DNA of 64,000 nt from the NCBI GenBank assembly GCA_963715565.1, contig OY970256.1, positions 5,952,001 through 6,016,000 on the forward strand, written 5' to 3'. Origin of the DNA: JACVRN01 sp963715565. GTDB lineage: Bacteria; Acidobacteriota; Blastocatellia; Pyrinomonadales; Pyrinomonadaceae. The notes beneath the pieces are model-generated. The model ran no database searches. It was not told where the DNA came from and saw only the letters and a program-made list of their open reading frames with translations. This document shows, in pieces, positions 42,850 to 52,383 of the stretch. Each line of letters opens with the position of its first letter. Position 1 is the first letter of the stretch. The position numbers and the translations under genes were made by a program.

Positions 42850-45800
42850 ATGCAAGACCTTTCAGATCGCATAGCCAATCTATCTCTGGAAAAACTTGAG
42901 CTTCTGTCACAGCGACTTCAGAGAGAAAATGCGGCGGCCTTAAAAGCAGAAGCGATTCCTTGCCGCGACGAATCTCTTGATCTGCCGCTATCTTTTGCGC
43001 AGCAGCGTATATGGTTCATTGAGCAATTGGAGCCCGGCAATGCTGCCTATAATGTGCCGGCAGCTATACATCTCAAGGGGCAGGTCAATGTCTTGACTTT
43101 GGAGCAAAGCTTGAATGCAGTGATCGCACGTCACGAAGCTTTGCGAACTCGCTTCGTGGTGGTTGACGAGCGTCCAACTCAGGTCATCGTCCCTGCACTG
43201 AGCTTGAAAGTATCGGTAGCGAATCTGCGAGAGTTGCCGGAGAAAGATAAGGAGAAGCAAAGCAATCGGCTGGCCCTTGAGGAGGCGCAAAGGCCATTTG
43301 ACTTGGCCCGTGGCCCACTCTTAAGAGTTACATTATTGTGGCTCAGCGACATTGATTACGTACTGCTCGTCGTGATGCACCACATTGTGTCGGACGGGTG
43401 GTCTATCGGAGTGTTCATCCAGGAGGTAGCGGCTCTTTATGAAGCCTTCTCAACCGGAGAGCCTTCGTCTCTGCCTGAGTTGCCTGTTCAGTATGGAGAC
43501 TTCGCCCTCTGGCAGCGACAGTGGCTACAGGGACAGATTCTGGAAGAGCAACTTTCTTACTGGAAGCGACAGCTTGATGGTGAGCTGCCCGTGTTGGAGT
43601 TACCAACAGACCGTCCTCGACCTGCCATTCAAACCCTGAAAGGCGCTAGACACTTCTTCACGCTACCCATCACCCTCTCGAAGAGGCTCAAAGCGCTGAG
43701 CGAGCAGGAAGGAGTTACGCTTTTCATGCTCCTGCTCGCGGCATTTCAGACATTACTTTATCGTTATACGGGTCAGACAGACATCCTCATAGGCTCACCC
43801 ATTGCCAACCGTAACCGACCTGAGACCGAAACGTTGATTGGCTCATTTGTCAATACCCTGATATTACGTACAAATCTATCCGGTAATCCTCGCTTCCGGG
43901 AGCTGCTTGACCGGGTGCGTGATGTAACTTTGCAAGCTTATACCCATCAGGACCTGCCCTTCGAGAAACTTGTAGAGGAGCTACAGCCTGACCGCGATCT
44001 GAGTCGCAATCCGCTGTTTCAGATCATGTTCGTGCTTCAGAGTGCGCCGATGCCGACGCTCAAAGTCCCGGACGTGACCATGAACGTGATTGAAATAGAT
44101 AGAGGCACATCGCAATTTGATTTGACGCTATCGTTGGAAAACACAGAGCAGGGAATCAAAGGAATCCTTGAGTACAACACGGACTTGTTTGATGCCGAAT
44201 CAATCGCTCGCATGCAAGGGCACTTGAGAACTTTGCTGGAACATATCGTGACCGATGAAGAATGTCGCCTCAACGAGTTGCGCATTCTGTCCGGACCGGA
44301 GTTTCATCAGATAGCCGTGGAATGGAACGATAGGCAGGTAGATTTCCCCACGGACGCCTGCATCACTGAATTGCTGGAAGCGCAGGTGACGCAAACTCCT
44401 GATGCGATAGCCGTGATCTTTAATGGCGAGCGGGTAACTTACGGGGCGTTGAATCGTCGAGCCAATCAACTGGCGCACTATCTGCAAGGTCTGGGGGTGA
44501 GACCGGAGGTGTGCATCGGCATCTGCCTTGATCGTTCCCTTGAGATGCTCGTCGGGATGCTGGGCGTTTTGAAGGCTGGCGGAACTTACGTGCCGCTAGA
44601 CCCCGGATATCCGCACGAGCAGCTTTCCTTCATGCTGGCGGACGCCGCAGCTCCGTTGGTCTTGACTCAGGAGCATCTGCTGGAAAGGTTGGGGGCGCAT
44701 GATGCGAGGCTCCTCTGTCTGGATAAGGATTGGGAGTTGATAGCGCAGGAATCAGAGGAGAACCCCCGGAGCGAGATCACGGGCGAGAATCTGGCCTACG
44801 TCATATTCACTTCAGGCTCTACAGGAAGGCCCAAAGGCGTTGCGATAGCTCACCGCAATACATCGGCATTGCTCCGGTGGGCGCACAGAGCTTTTGCCCC
44901 GGAGGAACTGCGAGGCGTACTGGCATCAACTTCGATTTGCTTTGACCTGTCTGTGTTCGAGCTGTTCGTCCCGCTGACCTGTGGCGGCAAAATAATCCTT
45001 GTGCAGAACGCACTGCAACTGCCGGAATTGCCGGAGGCTGAAGAGGTGACGCTGGTCAATACAGTGCCCTCGGCAATCGCAGAGATAGTTCGGAAGGGAT
45101 GGATTCCACCGGAGCCTTTCACGATTAACCTGGCGGGCGAGCCGCTCACGTCTGCACTGGTAGATCAGCTTTATGAAAGCGGTATCACTCGGCGCATATT
45201 TGATCTGTATGGGCCTTCAGAGGACACAACCTATTCGACTTTTGCTTTGAGAGAGAAGAATGGGCCAGCAACCATCGGTCGGCCCATCGCTAATACGCAG
45301 GTATATCTCCTTGATATGAGTCTCAACTGCGTGCCCATAGGGGTGCCGGGTGAGCTATACATCGGCGGATGTGGTGTCGTGCGAGGATACTTGAAGCGTC
45401 CTGATTTAACGGCGGAGCGATTTGTCCCACATCCCTTCTCAGCATTGCCGGGAGCGCGCTCATATAGAACGGGAGACCTGGCTCGTTACTTTGCGGACGG
45501 GAATGTTGAATTCATGGGTCGCATAGATCATCAGGTGAAGATTCGAGGGTTTCGAATTGAATTGGGAGAGATTGAGGCGGCGCTCTCTCAGCACCCGGCG
45601 TTGCGCGAGGTGGTAGTTCTTGCAAGGGAAGACCAACCGGCGCAGAAACGACTCGTCGCTTACATCGTGCCGCTCGTCCAGCCCGGGCCTTCTGTTAGTG
45701 AGCTGCGTAACTTTCTCATGCAGAAGCTGCCAATGCACATGCTGCCATCGGCATTCATAATCCTGGACGCTATGCCGCTCACGCCTAACGGTAAGCTGAA

Positions 45801-46200
45801 TCGCCGCGCTCTGCCCGCGCCCGATTCGACCAGACCCGACTTAGAGCATGCCTTCACCCCTCCTCGCAATGATGTCGAGGAACTTTTAGCAGGCACGTGG
45901 AAAGACATACTCGGGTTAAGTGAGATTGGTATCCACGATGACTTCTTTGAGCTGGGAGGTCATTCTCTGTTGGCGACCCGACTCCAAGCCAGAATCTTTA
46001 AGGTCTTCGGAATAGAGCTGCCGCTGCGCGATCTATTCCGAAGACCTACTATCTGCGGAATGGCCGAGATAATTGCCCAGCTACAGATAGAACAGACCAG
46101 CGATGAAGACCTCCGATTATTAGAGATGGTGGAGCGCCTGTCTAACCAGCAAGTTGAAGCAGAGATCAACCGGCGGAATCCATTAGTCAAAGCATCATAG
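42850..46200 (+). CDS. NRPS module C-A(Ala)-T
   Basis: The protein has 1116 residues. C spans about 45-460 (HHIVSDGWS near 177). A follows with FTSGSTGRPKG near 654, FDLSVFE near 697, GRIDHQVKIRGFRIELGEIE near 890 and NGKLNR near 980. T has FFELGGHSLLATR near 1031. The by-eye specificity code is DLFNNALTYK, which matches the alanine code known from other NRPSs. There is no epimerase or methyltransferase. A short N-terminal helix (LSDRIANLSLEKLELLSQRL) may dock to the PKS ACP of the previous protein. It lies 139 bp after the hybrid protein and 96 bp before the aminotransferase. Confidence 0.92.
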   Translation: MQDLSDRIANLSLEKLELLSQRLQRENAAALKAEAIPCRDESLDLPLSFAQQRIWFIEQLEPGNAAYNVPAAIHLKGQVNVLTLEQSLNAVIARHEALRTRFVVVDERPTQVIVPALSLKVSVANLRELPEKDKEKQSNRLALEEAQRPFDLARGPLLRVTLLWLSDIDYVLLVVMHHIVSDGWSIGVFIQEVAALYEAFSTGEPSSLPELPVQYGDFALWQRQWLQGQILEEQLSYWKRQLDGELPVLELPTDRPRPAIQTLKGARHFFTLPITLSKRLKALSEQEGVTLFMLLLAAFQTLLYRYTGQTDILIGSPIANRNRPETETLIGSFVNTLILRTNLSGNPRFRELLDRVRDVTLQAYTHQDLPFEKLVEELQPDRDLSRNPLFQIMFVLQSAPMPTLKVPDVTMNVIEIDRGTSQFDLTLSLENTEQGIKGILEYNTDLFDAESIARMQGHLRTLLEHIVTDEECRLNELRILSGPEFHQIAVEWNDRQVDFPTDACITELLEAQVTQTPDAIAVIFNGERVTYGALNRRANQLAHYLQGLGVRPEVCIGICLDRSLEMLVGMLGVLKAGGTYVPLDPGYPHEQLSFMLADAAAPLVLTQEHLLERLGAHDARLLCLDKDWELIAQESEENPRSEITGENLAYVIFTSGSTGRPKGVAIAHRNTSALLRWAHRAFAPEELRGVLASTSICFDLSVFELFVPLTCGGKIILVQNALQLPELPEAEEVTLVNTVPSAIAEIVRKGWIPPEPFTINLAGEPLTSALVDQLYESGITRRIFDLYGPSEDTTYSTFALREKNGPATIGRPIANTQVYLLDMSLNCVPIGVPGELYIGGCGVVRGYLKRPDLTAERFVPHPFSALPGARSYRTGDLARYFADGNVEFMGRIDHQVKIRGFRIELGEIEAALSQHPALREVVVLAREDQPAQKRLVAYIVPLVQPGPSVSELRNFLMQKLPMHMLPSAFIILDAMPLTPNGKLNRRALPAPDSTRPDLEHAFTPPRNDVEELLAGTWKDILGLSEIGIHDDFFELGGHSLLATRLQARIFKVFGIELPLRDLFRRPTICGMAEIIAQLQIEQTSDEDLRLLEMVERLSNQQVEAEINRRNPLVKAS

Positions 46201-46296
46201 TCACACCACCGAACGTGACTGACCTCACACCAGACATATCAAACATAAAGTCCGTATTAGTTCGGACACATCCGCTCTTCGGAAAAGGGGTAACAA

Positions 46297-47541
46297 ATGG
46301 ATACTGAAGAACTGGCTATAAACGGCGGCACGCCAGCCAAACAAAAGCCTCTTCCTAGCTGGCCCGTGTTCGACGAGAGAGAGGTGCAGGCTGTCACTGA
46401 CGTGATAAAGAGTCGGCAGTGGTGGCGTGTGACCGGAACCGAGGTCAGGCAATTTGAGAAGGAGTTTGCCGCTTACCATCAAGGGCAACACGCATTGGCT
46501 GTCACGACCGGCACACAGGCCCTTGAAGTTGCCCTGACCGCGGCGGGTATCGGATATGGAGATGAGGTGATTATTCCTGCTTTCACATTCATCTCGACGG
46601 CGACGGCTGTGCTGTGCGTCAACGCCGTGCCGGTGTTGGTGGATGTGAAGCCGGATACCTATTGTATAGACCCGGATGCGGTGGCCGCCGCCATTACGCC
46701 ACGCACCCGCGCCATCATTCCAGTTCATATAGGCGGGCATGTGGCCGATATGGATGCCATTCTGGAGATAGCCTCGAAGCATGACTTGTTCGTGATGGAG
46801 GATGCTGCACATGCTCCCGGTGCAGAATGGAAGGGCACGCCTGCCGGTGCGCGGCCTACGTGTGGAGTCTTCAGCTTTCAGGCAAGCAAACTGCTGACGG
46901 CTGGCGAAGGCGGCCTGATCCTATCGAACGACGAAGATTTTATCAGGCGTTGTTTTCTCTTCTCTTCTTGCGGGAGGCCGGAAACAGACCGGACTTACCA
47001 GCACACCGTCATTGGAACCAACAGTCGCATGTCTGAATTGCACGCCGCTGTGCTTCGCGTGCAGTTGACCAGATTGAGCGAGCAGATCCGGCGTCGAGAG
47101 GCCAACGCTTCTCTACTTGATTCGATGTTGAGTGAGGTGGCAGGCATCACTCCACAGGCGCGCGACCCGCGAGTGACCCGGCATCCACGTTATGTCTATT
47201 ACTTCCGGTATGACGACGAGGCATTCGGTGGTCTATCCCGACAGGAATTTGTTGACGCCCTTAACGCGGAAGGCTTTCCCGCTTTTATCGCCTATCCGGC
47301 CATCCATCGAACACCGGTGTTCCGCAACCGCTCGTTCGGCCCGCGCTGGCGTCCCTGTGAGCCGCTGTTGCCTGACTACAATCAAGTGCAATGTCCGGCG
47401 GCGGAGGAGATAGGCGAACAGAGCATCTGGCTACATCATCGCGCGTTGCTGGGCGACGAAGAGGACATCAGCGAACTTGTGGCCGGTATTAACAAAATCC
47501 AGCATTATGCGCAGCGCGCTCTTGCCTGCTGGGGAATCTAA
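46297..47541 (+). CDS. DegT/DnrJ/EryC1-family PLP aminotransferase, AHBA-synthase-like (RifK-type)
   Basis: The protein has 414 residues, normal for the family. The PLP lysine lies in FSFQASKLLTAGEGG near residue 196. The cofactor Asp is in VMEDAAHAPGA near 170, and substrate-side GTNSRMSELHAAVL near 243. Family members transaminate sugars. AHBA synthases of the same fold instead dehydrate and aromatise amino-dehydroshikimate to 3-amino-5-hydroxybenzoate. I favour that role because a kinase, phosphatase, oxidoreductase, sugar-phosphate cyclase and dehydratase, together the AHBA gene set, follow on the same strand within 7 kb. AHBA synthase can also serve as transaminase in the early kanosamine step. 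AGGGG lies upstream of ATG. A sugar 3-aminotransferase alone is the main alternative. Confidence 0.8.
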   Translation: MDTEELAINGGTPAKQKPLPSWPVFDEREVQAVTDVIKSRQWWRVTGTEVRQFEKEFAAYHQGQHALAVTTGTQALEVALTAAGIGYGDEVIIPAFTFISTATAVLCVNAVPVLVDVKPDTYCIDPDAVAAAITPRTRAIIPVHIGGHVADMDAILEIASKHDLFVMEDAAHAPGAEWKGTPAGARPTCGVFSFQASKLLTAGEGGLILSNDEDFIRRCFLFSSCGRPETDRTYQHTVIGTNSRMSELHAAVLRVQLTRLSEQIRRREANASLLDSMLSEVAGITPQARDPRVTRHPRYVYYFRYDDEAFGGLSRQEFVDALNAEGFPAFIAYPAIHRTPVFRNRSFGPRWRPCEPLLPDYNQVQCPAAEEIGEQSIWLHHRALLGDEEDISELVAGINKIQHYAQRALACWGI

Positions 47542-47545
47542 AGCT

Positions 47546-48799
47546 ATGACAGATGATGTTCCAGCCGTCACGTTCAAACAGGTCTTCAAGAATAAGCAGT
47601 TCCTTCTGCTATGGGTGGCACAGTTTGTAAGCAGCTTTGGCGACTACCTGGCAGTGATAGCATTCTTCAGCCTGGCAACGTTTCGACTGAATGCGACGCC
47701 TTATCAATTGAGCGGGATACTGGTCTCGTACATCGTCCCGGTGATTTTACTGGGGCCGGTGGCCGGTGTTTTTGTAGATCGCTGGAACCCGAAGGGGGTC
47801 ATGATCGCCAGTGATCTCATCCGCGCTCTTTTCGCTGCTTTGTTGGCCTTCACTACCGACTTCGGCCAAATCTATTTTCTCATTTTCGCTCTGAGTGCTG
47901 TCTCCTGCTTCTTCAGACCGGCTCAGACGGTTGCCATACCTCTGTTGGTTCGTAAGGAAGAGATACTGATAGCCAATACCATTAATACACAAGCCTCGCA
48001 ATTCAATAAGATCATAGGCCCGGCAATCGCCGGACTCATAGTAGGTTGGAGCGGAGAGACCATCTGTTTCTACATCAATAGCCTGACCTTTATTTTTTCG
48101 GCGGCGCTGCTCCTATTCATACGCCTGCGCCGCGAATTGGGGCCGACCAGCAAAGGACTGAAATCGGTATTGAGAGAATTACGAGACGGGTTAAGCTTTA
48201 TCTCGAAGCACCAGATGATTCTGTTAGTAGTGGTTTCGATGGTCATCGCTATCTTCGCCGGTGGGGCTTTTGATGCTGTTGTTCCTATTTATGTCCGAGA
48301 TATTTTGTCCGCTCGAACTCAAGTTTTAGGAGGTCTTCTTTCGCTGGTTGGGATTGGCTCAATTATCGGCGCTGTCCTGATAGGCAGGTTCGGACAGAAA
48401 CAGGCGAAGATTCACTTGATTCTCACAGGCATTCTCGTCATGGCCTTCAGTTTCGTTATTTTTGCCGCAGTCAGCGACGTAGTACTCGCGTTGATCTCCA
48501 GTCTGTTCCTCGGTCTGGGGGGGATTTACGTAGTCATCCCCTCCCAAACTTTAGTGCAGGAAGTAACTCCGCAAGACATTTTGGGGCGTGTCAGCAGTAC
48601 TTCTCTTTCCATCATCACAATCTCTCAAATGTTAGCTTTCCTCACGGCTGGACAGATAGCTGGATGGATAGGGGTCGCAAATCTCTATTACTCTCTGACG
48701 ATATTTCTTATCCTGACCGCCTTCTTCTTGTATGTATATGCCAGGGCCGAATCCCTCACGGAAGCGAAAGCAACATCTGCCACCGACATCCCCAGATAA
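47546..48799 (+). CDS. MFS transporter (EntS/MFS_3-like exporter)
   Basis: The protein has 417 residues and about twelve membrane helices. ATG 47546 is chosen, 4 bp after the aminotransferase stop; an upstream in-frame start lies inside that gene. The loop 2-3 motif is VFVDRWNPKGVMIASDL, typical of the major facilitator family. The protein resembles siderophore and antibiotic exporters of the EntS type, in which drug/H+ antiport is common. Within this cluster it most likely exports the final product and may give self-resistance. The substrate is inferred from context. The short 187-bp gap to the next gene holds no recognised feature. Confidence 0.88.
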   Translation: MTDDVPAVTFKQVFKNKQFLLLWVAQFVSSFGDYLAVIAFFSLATFRLNATPYQLSGILVSYIVPVILLGPVAGVFVDRWNPKGVMIASDLIRALFAALLAFTTDFGQIYFLIFALSAVSCFFRPAQTVAIPLLVRKEEILIANTINTQASQFNKIIGPAIAGLIVGWSGETICFYINSLTFIFSAALLLFIRLRRELGPTSKGLKSVLRELRDGLSFISKHQMILLVVVSMVIAIFAGGAFDAVVPIYVRDILSARTQVLGGLLSLVGIGSIIGAVLIGRFGQKQAKIHLILTGILVMAFSFVIFAAVSDVVLALISSLFLGLGGIYVVIPSQTLVQEVTPQDILGRVSSTSLSIITISQMLAFLTAGQIAGWIGVANLYYSLTIFLILTAFFLYVYARAESLTEAKATSATDIPR

Positions 48800-48986
48800 A
48801 GAGGCAGAGAGCCAATAATGAGCGGGCGATGGGTTTAAGCTTAGGGAATACGCCTCTCTGTAGAACCCTGTGCGGTGCGCGTCACACGCCCGTTTCCACT
48901 GAGGGAGAAGATGTGCGCTTTTTGAGTAGCGTGTGCTGCTCCCGTCATACGAGCTAACAACAGAATGATGAATCGGAGGTGTAATA

Positions 48987-49754
48987 ATGGAAAGACTGAC
49001 ACAATCGGAAATTGAAATCCTCACGCGTATGCTGACAAGCAATGCCTATCGAGAAAAATTGGCCGCGGTGCGGTATGAGGCGGCCGTAGATTTGGCGATC
49101 ACACCTCAAGACCGCAAATATGTGCTTCACGTCGCCGAAGAGGAATGGGAGCATTACCACAAATGCCTTCAGGTCGCAAAAGAACTTGATATTGACCTGG
49201 AGCCACTTGTTAATCAGAGAATGACCGTAGAACCGCCGGGAATACCACCATTCAATAATTGGCTTGATGTGCTTTTAGCGCATACTTTTGCTGACAAAGC
49301 CGGATATTTCATTCTCGCCGCGTTGGTGAACTCAAAGGTAAGCCAATATGCGGAAATGGCCGCCGAAATCGCTGCGGAAGAGGAGAGGCATGGTAATCAT
49401 GGAGCCTCGTTACTGGAAGAATTCTATTCCAGGACAGAATGCGATGAAAAGGCCAAACATGAAATGCTGATGGCGCACATCGATGCGGGTGTTCGTTGTC
49501 TCGGCCAGCCAAACACACGCGGCGATAGAGAGGCCGTTGCATTGGGCCTGAAGACGAAACCTGCCGCAGAGATCATACGGGATTTCTGTGCTTATGCGGA
49601 CGATATACTGGTGCGAATCCGACGCGAGGACCTGGTCCCGCTAAGCTCCAGGTATCTGACGACGACCGCGGTTGTTGCAGAGGCCGCAACTTTCGCCGTG
49701 GATAGTTCTGCCATTCTTAACGATACTGAGCGCCGGATTCCCTCTATCAAGTGA
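48987..49754 (+). CDS. ferritin-like diiron protein, PaaA/PaaC-like
   Basis: The protein has 255 residues and a strong GGAGGTG site. A helical bundle carries two ExxH-type iron motifs: E53-x-x-H56 in EEEWEHYH and E132-x-x-H135 in EEERH. E31 and D103 (FADKAGYF) complete the usual six-ligand carboxylate-bridged diiron set. The pattern is that of phenylacetyl-CoA epoxygenase subunits. Related diiron enzymes epoxidise, hydroxylate or N-oxygenate aromatic substrates. It sits between the exporter and AHBA-type genes, so I infer a tailoring oxygenase acting on an aryl unit. No reductase partner is encoded nearby. Resemblance is by motif and length only. Confidence 0.72.
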   Translation: MERLTQSEIEILTRMLTSNAYREKLAAVRYEAAVDLAITPQDRKYVLHVAEEEWEHYHKCLQVAKELDIDLEPLVNQRMTVEPPGIPPFNNWLDVLLAHTFADKAGYFILAALVNSKVSQYAEMAAEIAAEEERHGNHGASLLEEFYSRTECDEKAKHEMLMAHIDAGVRCLGQPNTRGDREAVALGLKTKPAAEIIRDFCAYADDILVRIRREDLVPLSSRYLTTTAVVAEAATFAVDSSAILNDTERRIPSIK

Positions 49755-49824
49755 TTCCTTCGTAGCCCATATAAGTTTATCCGAGCTTGTGCCTCATCAA
49801 TTCGGCGACCCTACGGAGCAAGTC

Positions 49825-50520
49825 ATGTTGAAAGCTGTGATCTTTGACTTGGACGGTGTGCTCATCAACTCTGAGCCGCTGATGCGCCGTGCCTTTGAAA
49901 CGACTTATCGGGAAGTAATCGGCATTGGGTCTCCCCCGATAGAAGCCTTCTTAGAGCATATGGGGGAATCGCTTCCACGAATTCTGGATCGCCTCGGATT
50001 GCCGCGTACCCTTTGCGAGCCATATCGTAGATTCTGCCAACAGCACATCAACTCGATAACTCTTTTCCCCGAAAGTCTAAATGTCCTTGAGAAGCTTGTG
50101 GGCCTCAAGCTGAAGCTGTCTCTACTAACAGGCAAAGACCGTGTGCGAACACTTCAAATACTTAGACACTTTAACCTGGACGCTCTCTTCGATGAGGTCG
50201 TCAGCTCCGATCAGCTCCGCTACCCGAAGCCTGATCCCGAAGGGGTTCTGCGGATATTGCAGGCGCTCTCATGCCTGCCGGAAGAGGCCGTGATGATCGG
50301 TGATGGAGTCAACGATATTGTCTGTGCGCAGCGTGCCGGTGTGCGAGCTATTGCTGTGACCTGGGGAATCAAGCCGGAGCGTTTGCAAACGCTCTGTCGC
50401 CCGGACTTTATTGCTCATAACTGGGACATGCTCTTTCAGCTACTGGTTACGCTGTCGAAAGCCGATGTGTTGGTGACGGTGCATCAAAGCGGATTGCTGG
50501 AACAAACCAATGAATACTGA
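49825..50520 (+). CDS. HAD-superfamily phosphatase (RifM-like)
   Basis: ATG 49825 is used (232 residues) because CGGAG lies 8 nt upstream; an ORF extending to 49672 would overlap the previous gene. HAD motifs: FDLDGVLINSE (nucleophile Asp) at residues 7-17, LLTGKDRVRTL (Thr) near 105, KPDPEGVL (Lys) near 134, and GDGVNDIVCA (acidic pair) near 160. It belongs to the beta-phosphoglucomutase/phosphoglycolate-phosphatase branch. In the rifamycin pathway a HAD phosphatase (RifM) acts with the oxidoreductase and kinase in forming and handling kanosamine. It overlaps the next gene by 11 nt, indicating translational coupling. Confidence 0.85.
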   Translation: MLKAVIFDLDGVLINSEPLMRRAFETTYREVIGIGSPPIEAFLEHMGESLPRILDRLGLPRTLCEPYRRFCQQHINSITLFPESLNVLEKLVGLKLKLSLLTGKDRVRTLQILRHFNLDALFDEVVSSDQLRYPKPDPEGVLRILQALSCLPEEAVMIGDGVNDIVCAQRAGVRAIAVTWGIKPERLQTLCRPDFIAHNWDMLFQLLVTLSKADVLVTVHQSGLLEQTNEY

Positions 50521-51514
50521 TGTGCCCCTGCTGGGTCTGGATATTGGTGGGACATACGTGAGGGCGGCATTAGGTCGAGGCCCTCAGATTATCGCCACGC
50601 GGGCAGCCACCTGGCCGTACGGTTTCTCACCAACTGAGGAACTCAATTTCATTGCGGATTTGGCTTTAGATTTAATTGACAAAACCGGCATCGACGAACC
50701 TGTGCATGGCGCAGGAGTATCACTGGCCGCGCTCCTCGACGGGGAAGGCCGGGTAGCTGATTGGCCCAACCGCCCGGCCTGGCGCGGGCTGGCTTTTCGA
50801 TCACTACTGGAATCACGGCTCACGATGCCGATTGTGGTTGAGGACGATGCTAATGCTACAGCCTTAGCCGAGTTGAGATATGGCGCGGGGCGGGGATATC
50901 GGCATCTTTTGGTGATGGTAGTTGGCACTGGTACGGGCGCGGGCTTGGTTCTTAATGGATGCTTGTATCGCGGGGCACACGGTTGGGCCGGAGAGTTCGG
51001 CCATTTGTCAGTCTTGCCGGATGGTCCGGCGTGCCCCTGCGGCAATCGCGGTTGTTTACAAATGATGGCCTCCGGGCGAGCGTTGGAGCGAATAGCTGAC
51101 CGTGGAGGTCTGAGTGGAGTGGAGGCACTGACAACTGCTGCAAAGGAAGGCGAGACCTGGGCCGAGGAGGCATTGTCCGACTGTGGCCGGTGGCTCGGCT
51201 TCGCCGCGGCGAATGTGGTGAATCTACTTGATCTGGAAGCGGTCATCGTCGGCGGCGGTTTGAGTGTGCTTGGGCCGCCCTTCTGGTCAACGCTGAGCAA
51301 GACTTTACAGGCCGGGCTGCTCAATCCCACTCACCGTGAAGTTGCGCTGCACAGGGCAGCACTGGCAGATAGGGCGGGGGTCTTAGGAGCAATTATTCTG
51401 GCCCAGCAGCTAATCAACCCGCACGGCTCGCGTCTGGAGAACACGCATGGCAAATCGGTTGGCAGTATCTCTGGCCCTGGCGGACACAGATGTTTGCTTG
51501 GAGACTTTGAGTGA
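50510..51514 (+). CDS. ROK-family sugar kinase (kanosamine-kinase/RifN-like)
   Basis: The protein has 334 residues. Phosphate-binding DIGGTYVR lies at 10-17. The catalytic Asp sits in EDDANATAL near 115. GTGTGAGLV follows near 145, and the ROK zinc motif CPCGNRGC lies near 178-185. ROK kinases phosphorylate hexoses at O6; in ansamycin pathways RifN phosphorylates kanosamine to kanosamine-6-phosphate. It overlaps the phosphatase by 11 nt and the dehydratase by 68 nt, so the three are one operon. Glucokinase is the alternative on sequence alone; context favours the amino-sugar. ATG 50510 is the likely start. Confidence 0.83.
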   Translation: MNTDVPLLGLDIGGTYVRAALGRGPQIIATRAATWPYGFSPTEELNFIADLALDLIDKTGIDEPVHGAGVSLAALLDGEGRVADWPNRPAWRGLAFRSLLESRLTMPIVVEDDANATALAELRYGAGRGYRHLLVMVVGTGTGAGLVLNGCLYRGAHGWAGEFGHLSVLPDGPACPCGNRGCLQMMASGRALERIADRGGLSGVEALTTAAKEGETWAEEALSDCGRWLGFAAANVVNLLDLEAVIVGGGLSVLGPPFWSTLSKTLQAGLLNPTHREVALHRAALADRAGVLGAIILAQQLINPHGSRLENTHGKSVGSISGPGGHRCLLGDFE

Positions 51515-52310
51515 GCTTGCGCCGCGCATTGGAATGGCTGAGATTCGCCTTGACTTGATGAGGTCGTATGATCTTGCACGGCTCATTAATGAAGCGCCTT
51601 GTCGCCTGATCATCACCTGTCGCCCACCTCGTGAGGGCGGGCAGTTCACCGGCTCGGAAGCAGAACGCCTGGACATTCTCAGGCAAGCCATAGATTTAAG
51701 ATGCGCTTTCGTAGACGTGGAATGGGATAGCGTTGCAAAGCTTTGTCGGCCACGGCACTCCGCTACACGGTTGATTGTGTCTCGTCACTGGCTGGATGAG
51801 ATGCCTCCAACGCTGTTGCCAATCTATCAAAGGCTTCGCCGGCAGGCCGATGTTGTCAAGCTGGTCGGTAGAGCCAATCACTTGGCCGAGATACTACCCG
51901 TGCTGAACTTCTTGCATCAATCCACCAGTCCAGTGATAGGTCTGGCTATGGGAAAAGCCGGACAACTGACACGCCTCCTTGCCCCTTGCTTCGAGCACTG
52001 CTTGTTAACCTACGGCACTTTAAGCTCGGAAACGGCCACGGCTCCCGGACAACTAACCATAGATGAGATGGTCGAGCTTTACCATCTGAATCATGTCGGC
52101 CCTCATACAGCTATACATTTGCACCTGTGCGCGAGCGCAGCATTAGCCGAGCAAGGTACACATCAAAATCCGGCGGCCACGCCCGGAGAGGTGTTACACC
52201 TCCCACTGGTGATTTCTCAAGGCGAGGTCGCCGATCTGGTAGCCGGGCTACAGGCTTGCCTGCCTCGCTTGAGCATCACCTCTGATGCGGCGTTAGCAGC
52301 AACTCTATAA
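51447..52310 (+). CDS. type I 3-dehydroquinase-like dehydratase with AroE-like remnant
   Basis: The protein has 287 residues. Residues 1-212 form a type I dehydroquinase. Visible active-site elements are E32/R34 (EIRLD), E92 in DVEWD, H114 (SRHWLDEMPP), Schiff-base K138 (ADVVKL), and R176 in MGKAGQLTR. It would dehydrate 3-dehydroquinate or, in this context, its amino analogue. Rifamycin and related AHBA sets use the unrelated type II enzyme (RifJ). Residues about 213-287 (NHVGPHTAIHLHLC..., VLHLPLVISQGEVADLV) resemble the start of shikimate dehydrogenase, as in AroDE fusions, but that domain is cut short. It overlaps the kinase by 68 nt. RBS GGAG lies 9 nt upstream of ATG. Confidence 0.82.
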   Translation: MANRLAVSLALADTDVCLETLSELAPRIGMAEIRLDLMRSYDLARLINEAPCRLIITCRPPREGGQFTGSEAERLDILRQAIDLRCAFVDVEWDSVAKLCRPRHSATRLIVSRHWLDEMPPTLLPIYQRLRRQADVVKLVGRANHLAEILPVLNFLHQSTSPVIGLAMGKAGQLTRLLAPCFEHCLLTYGTLSSETATAPGQLTIDEMVELYHLNHVGPHTAIHLHLCASAALAEQGTHQNPAATPGEVLHLPLVISQGEVADLVAGLQACLPRLSITSDAALAATL

Positions 52311-52383
52311 GCATGGCCTGCCTGATCACCCGATGCCGCTCGTCCCTGGATACGGGATCAACGTCAACTAAATCAGAGAAGAG

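Noticed and set aside
46225..46812. 195-codon minus-strand ORF opposite the aminotransferase
   Set aside because: Shadow of a well-supported gene; same for many ORFs opposite the NRPS genes.
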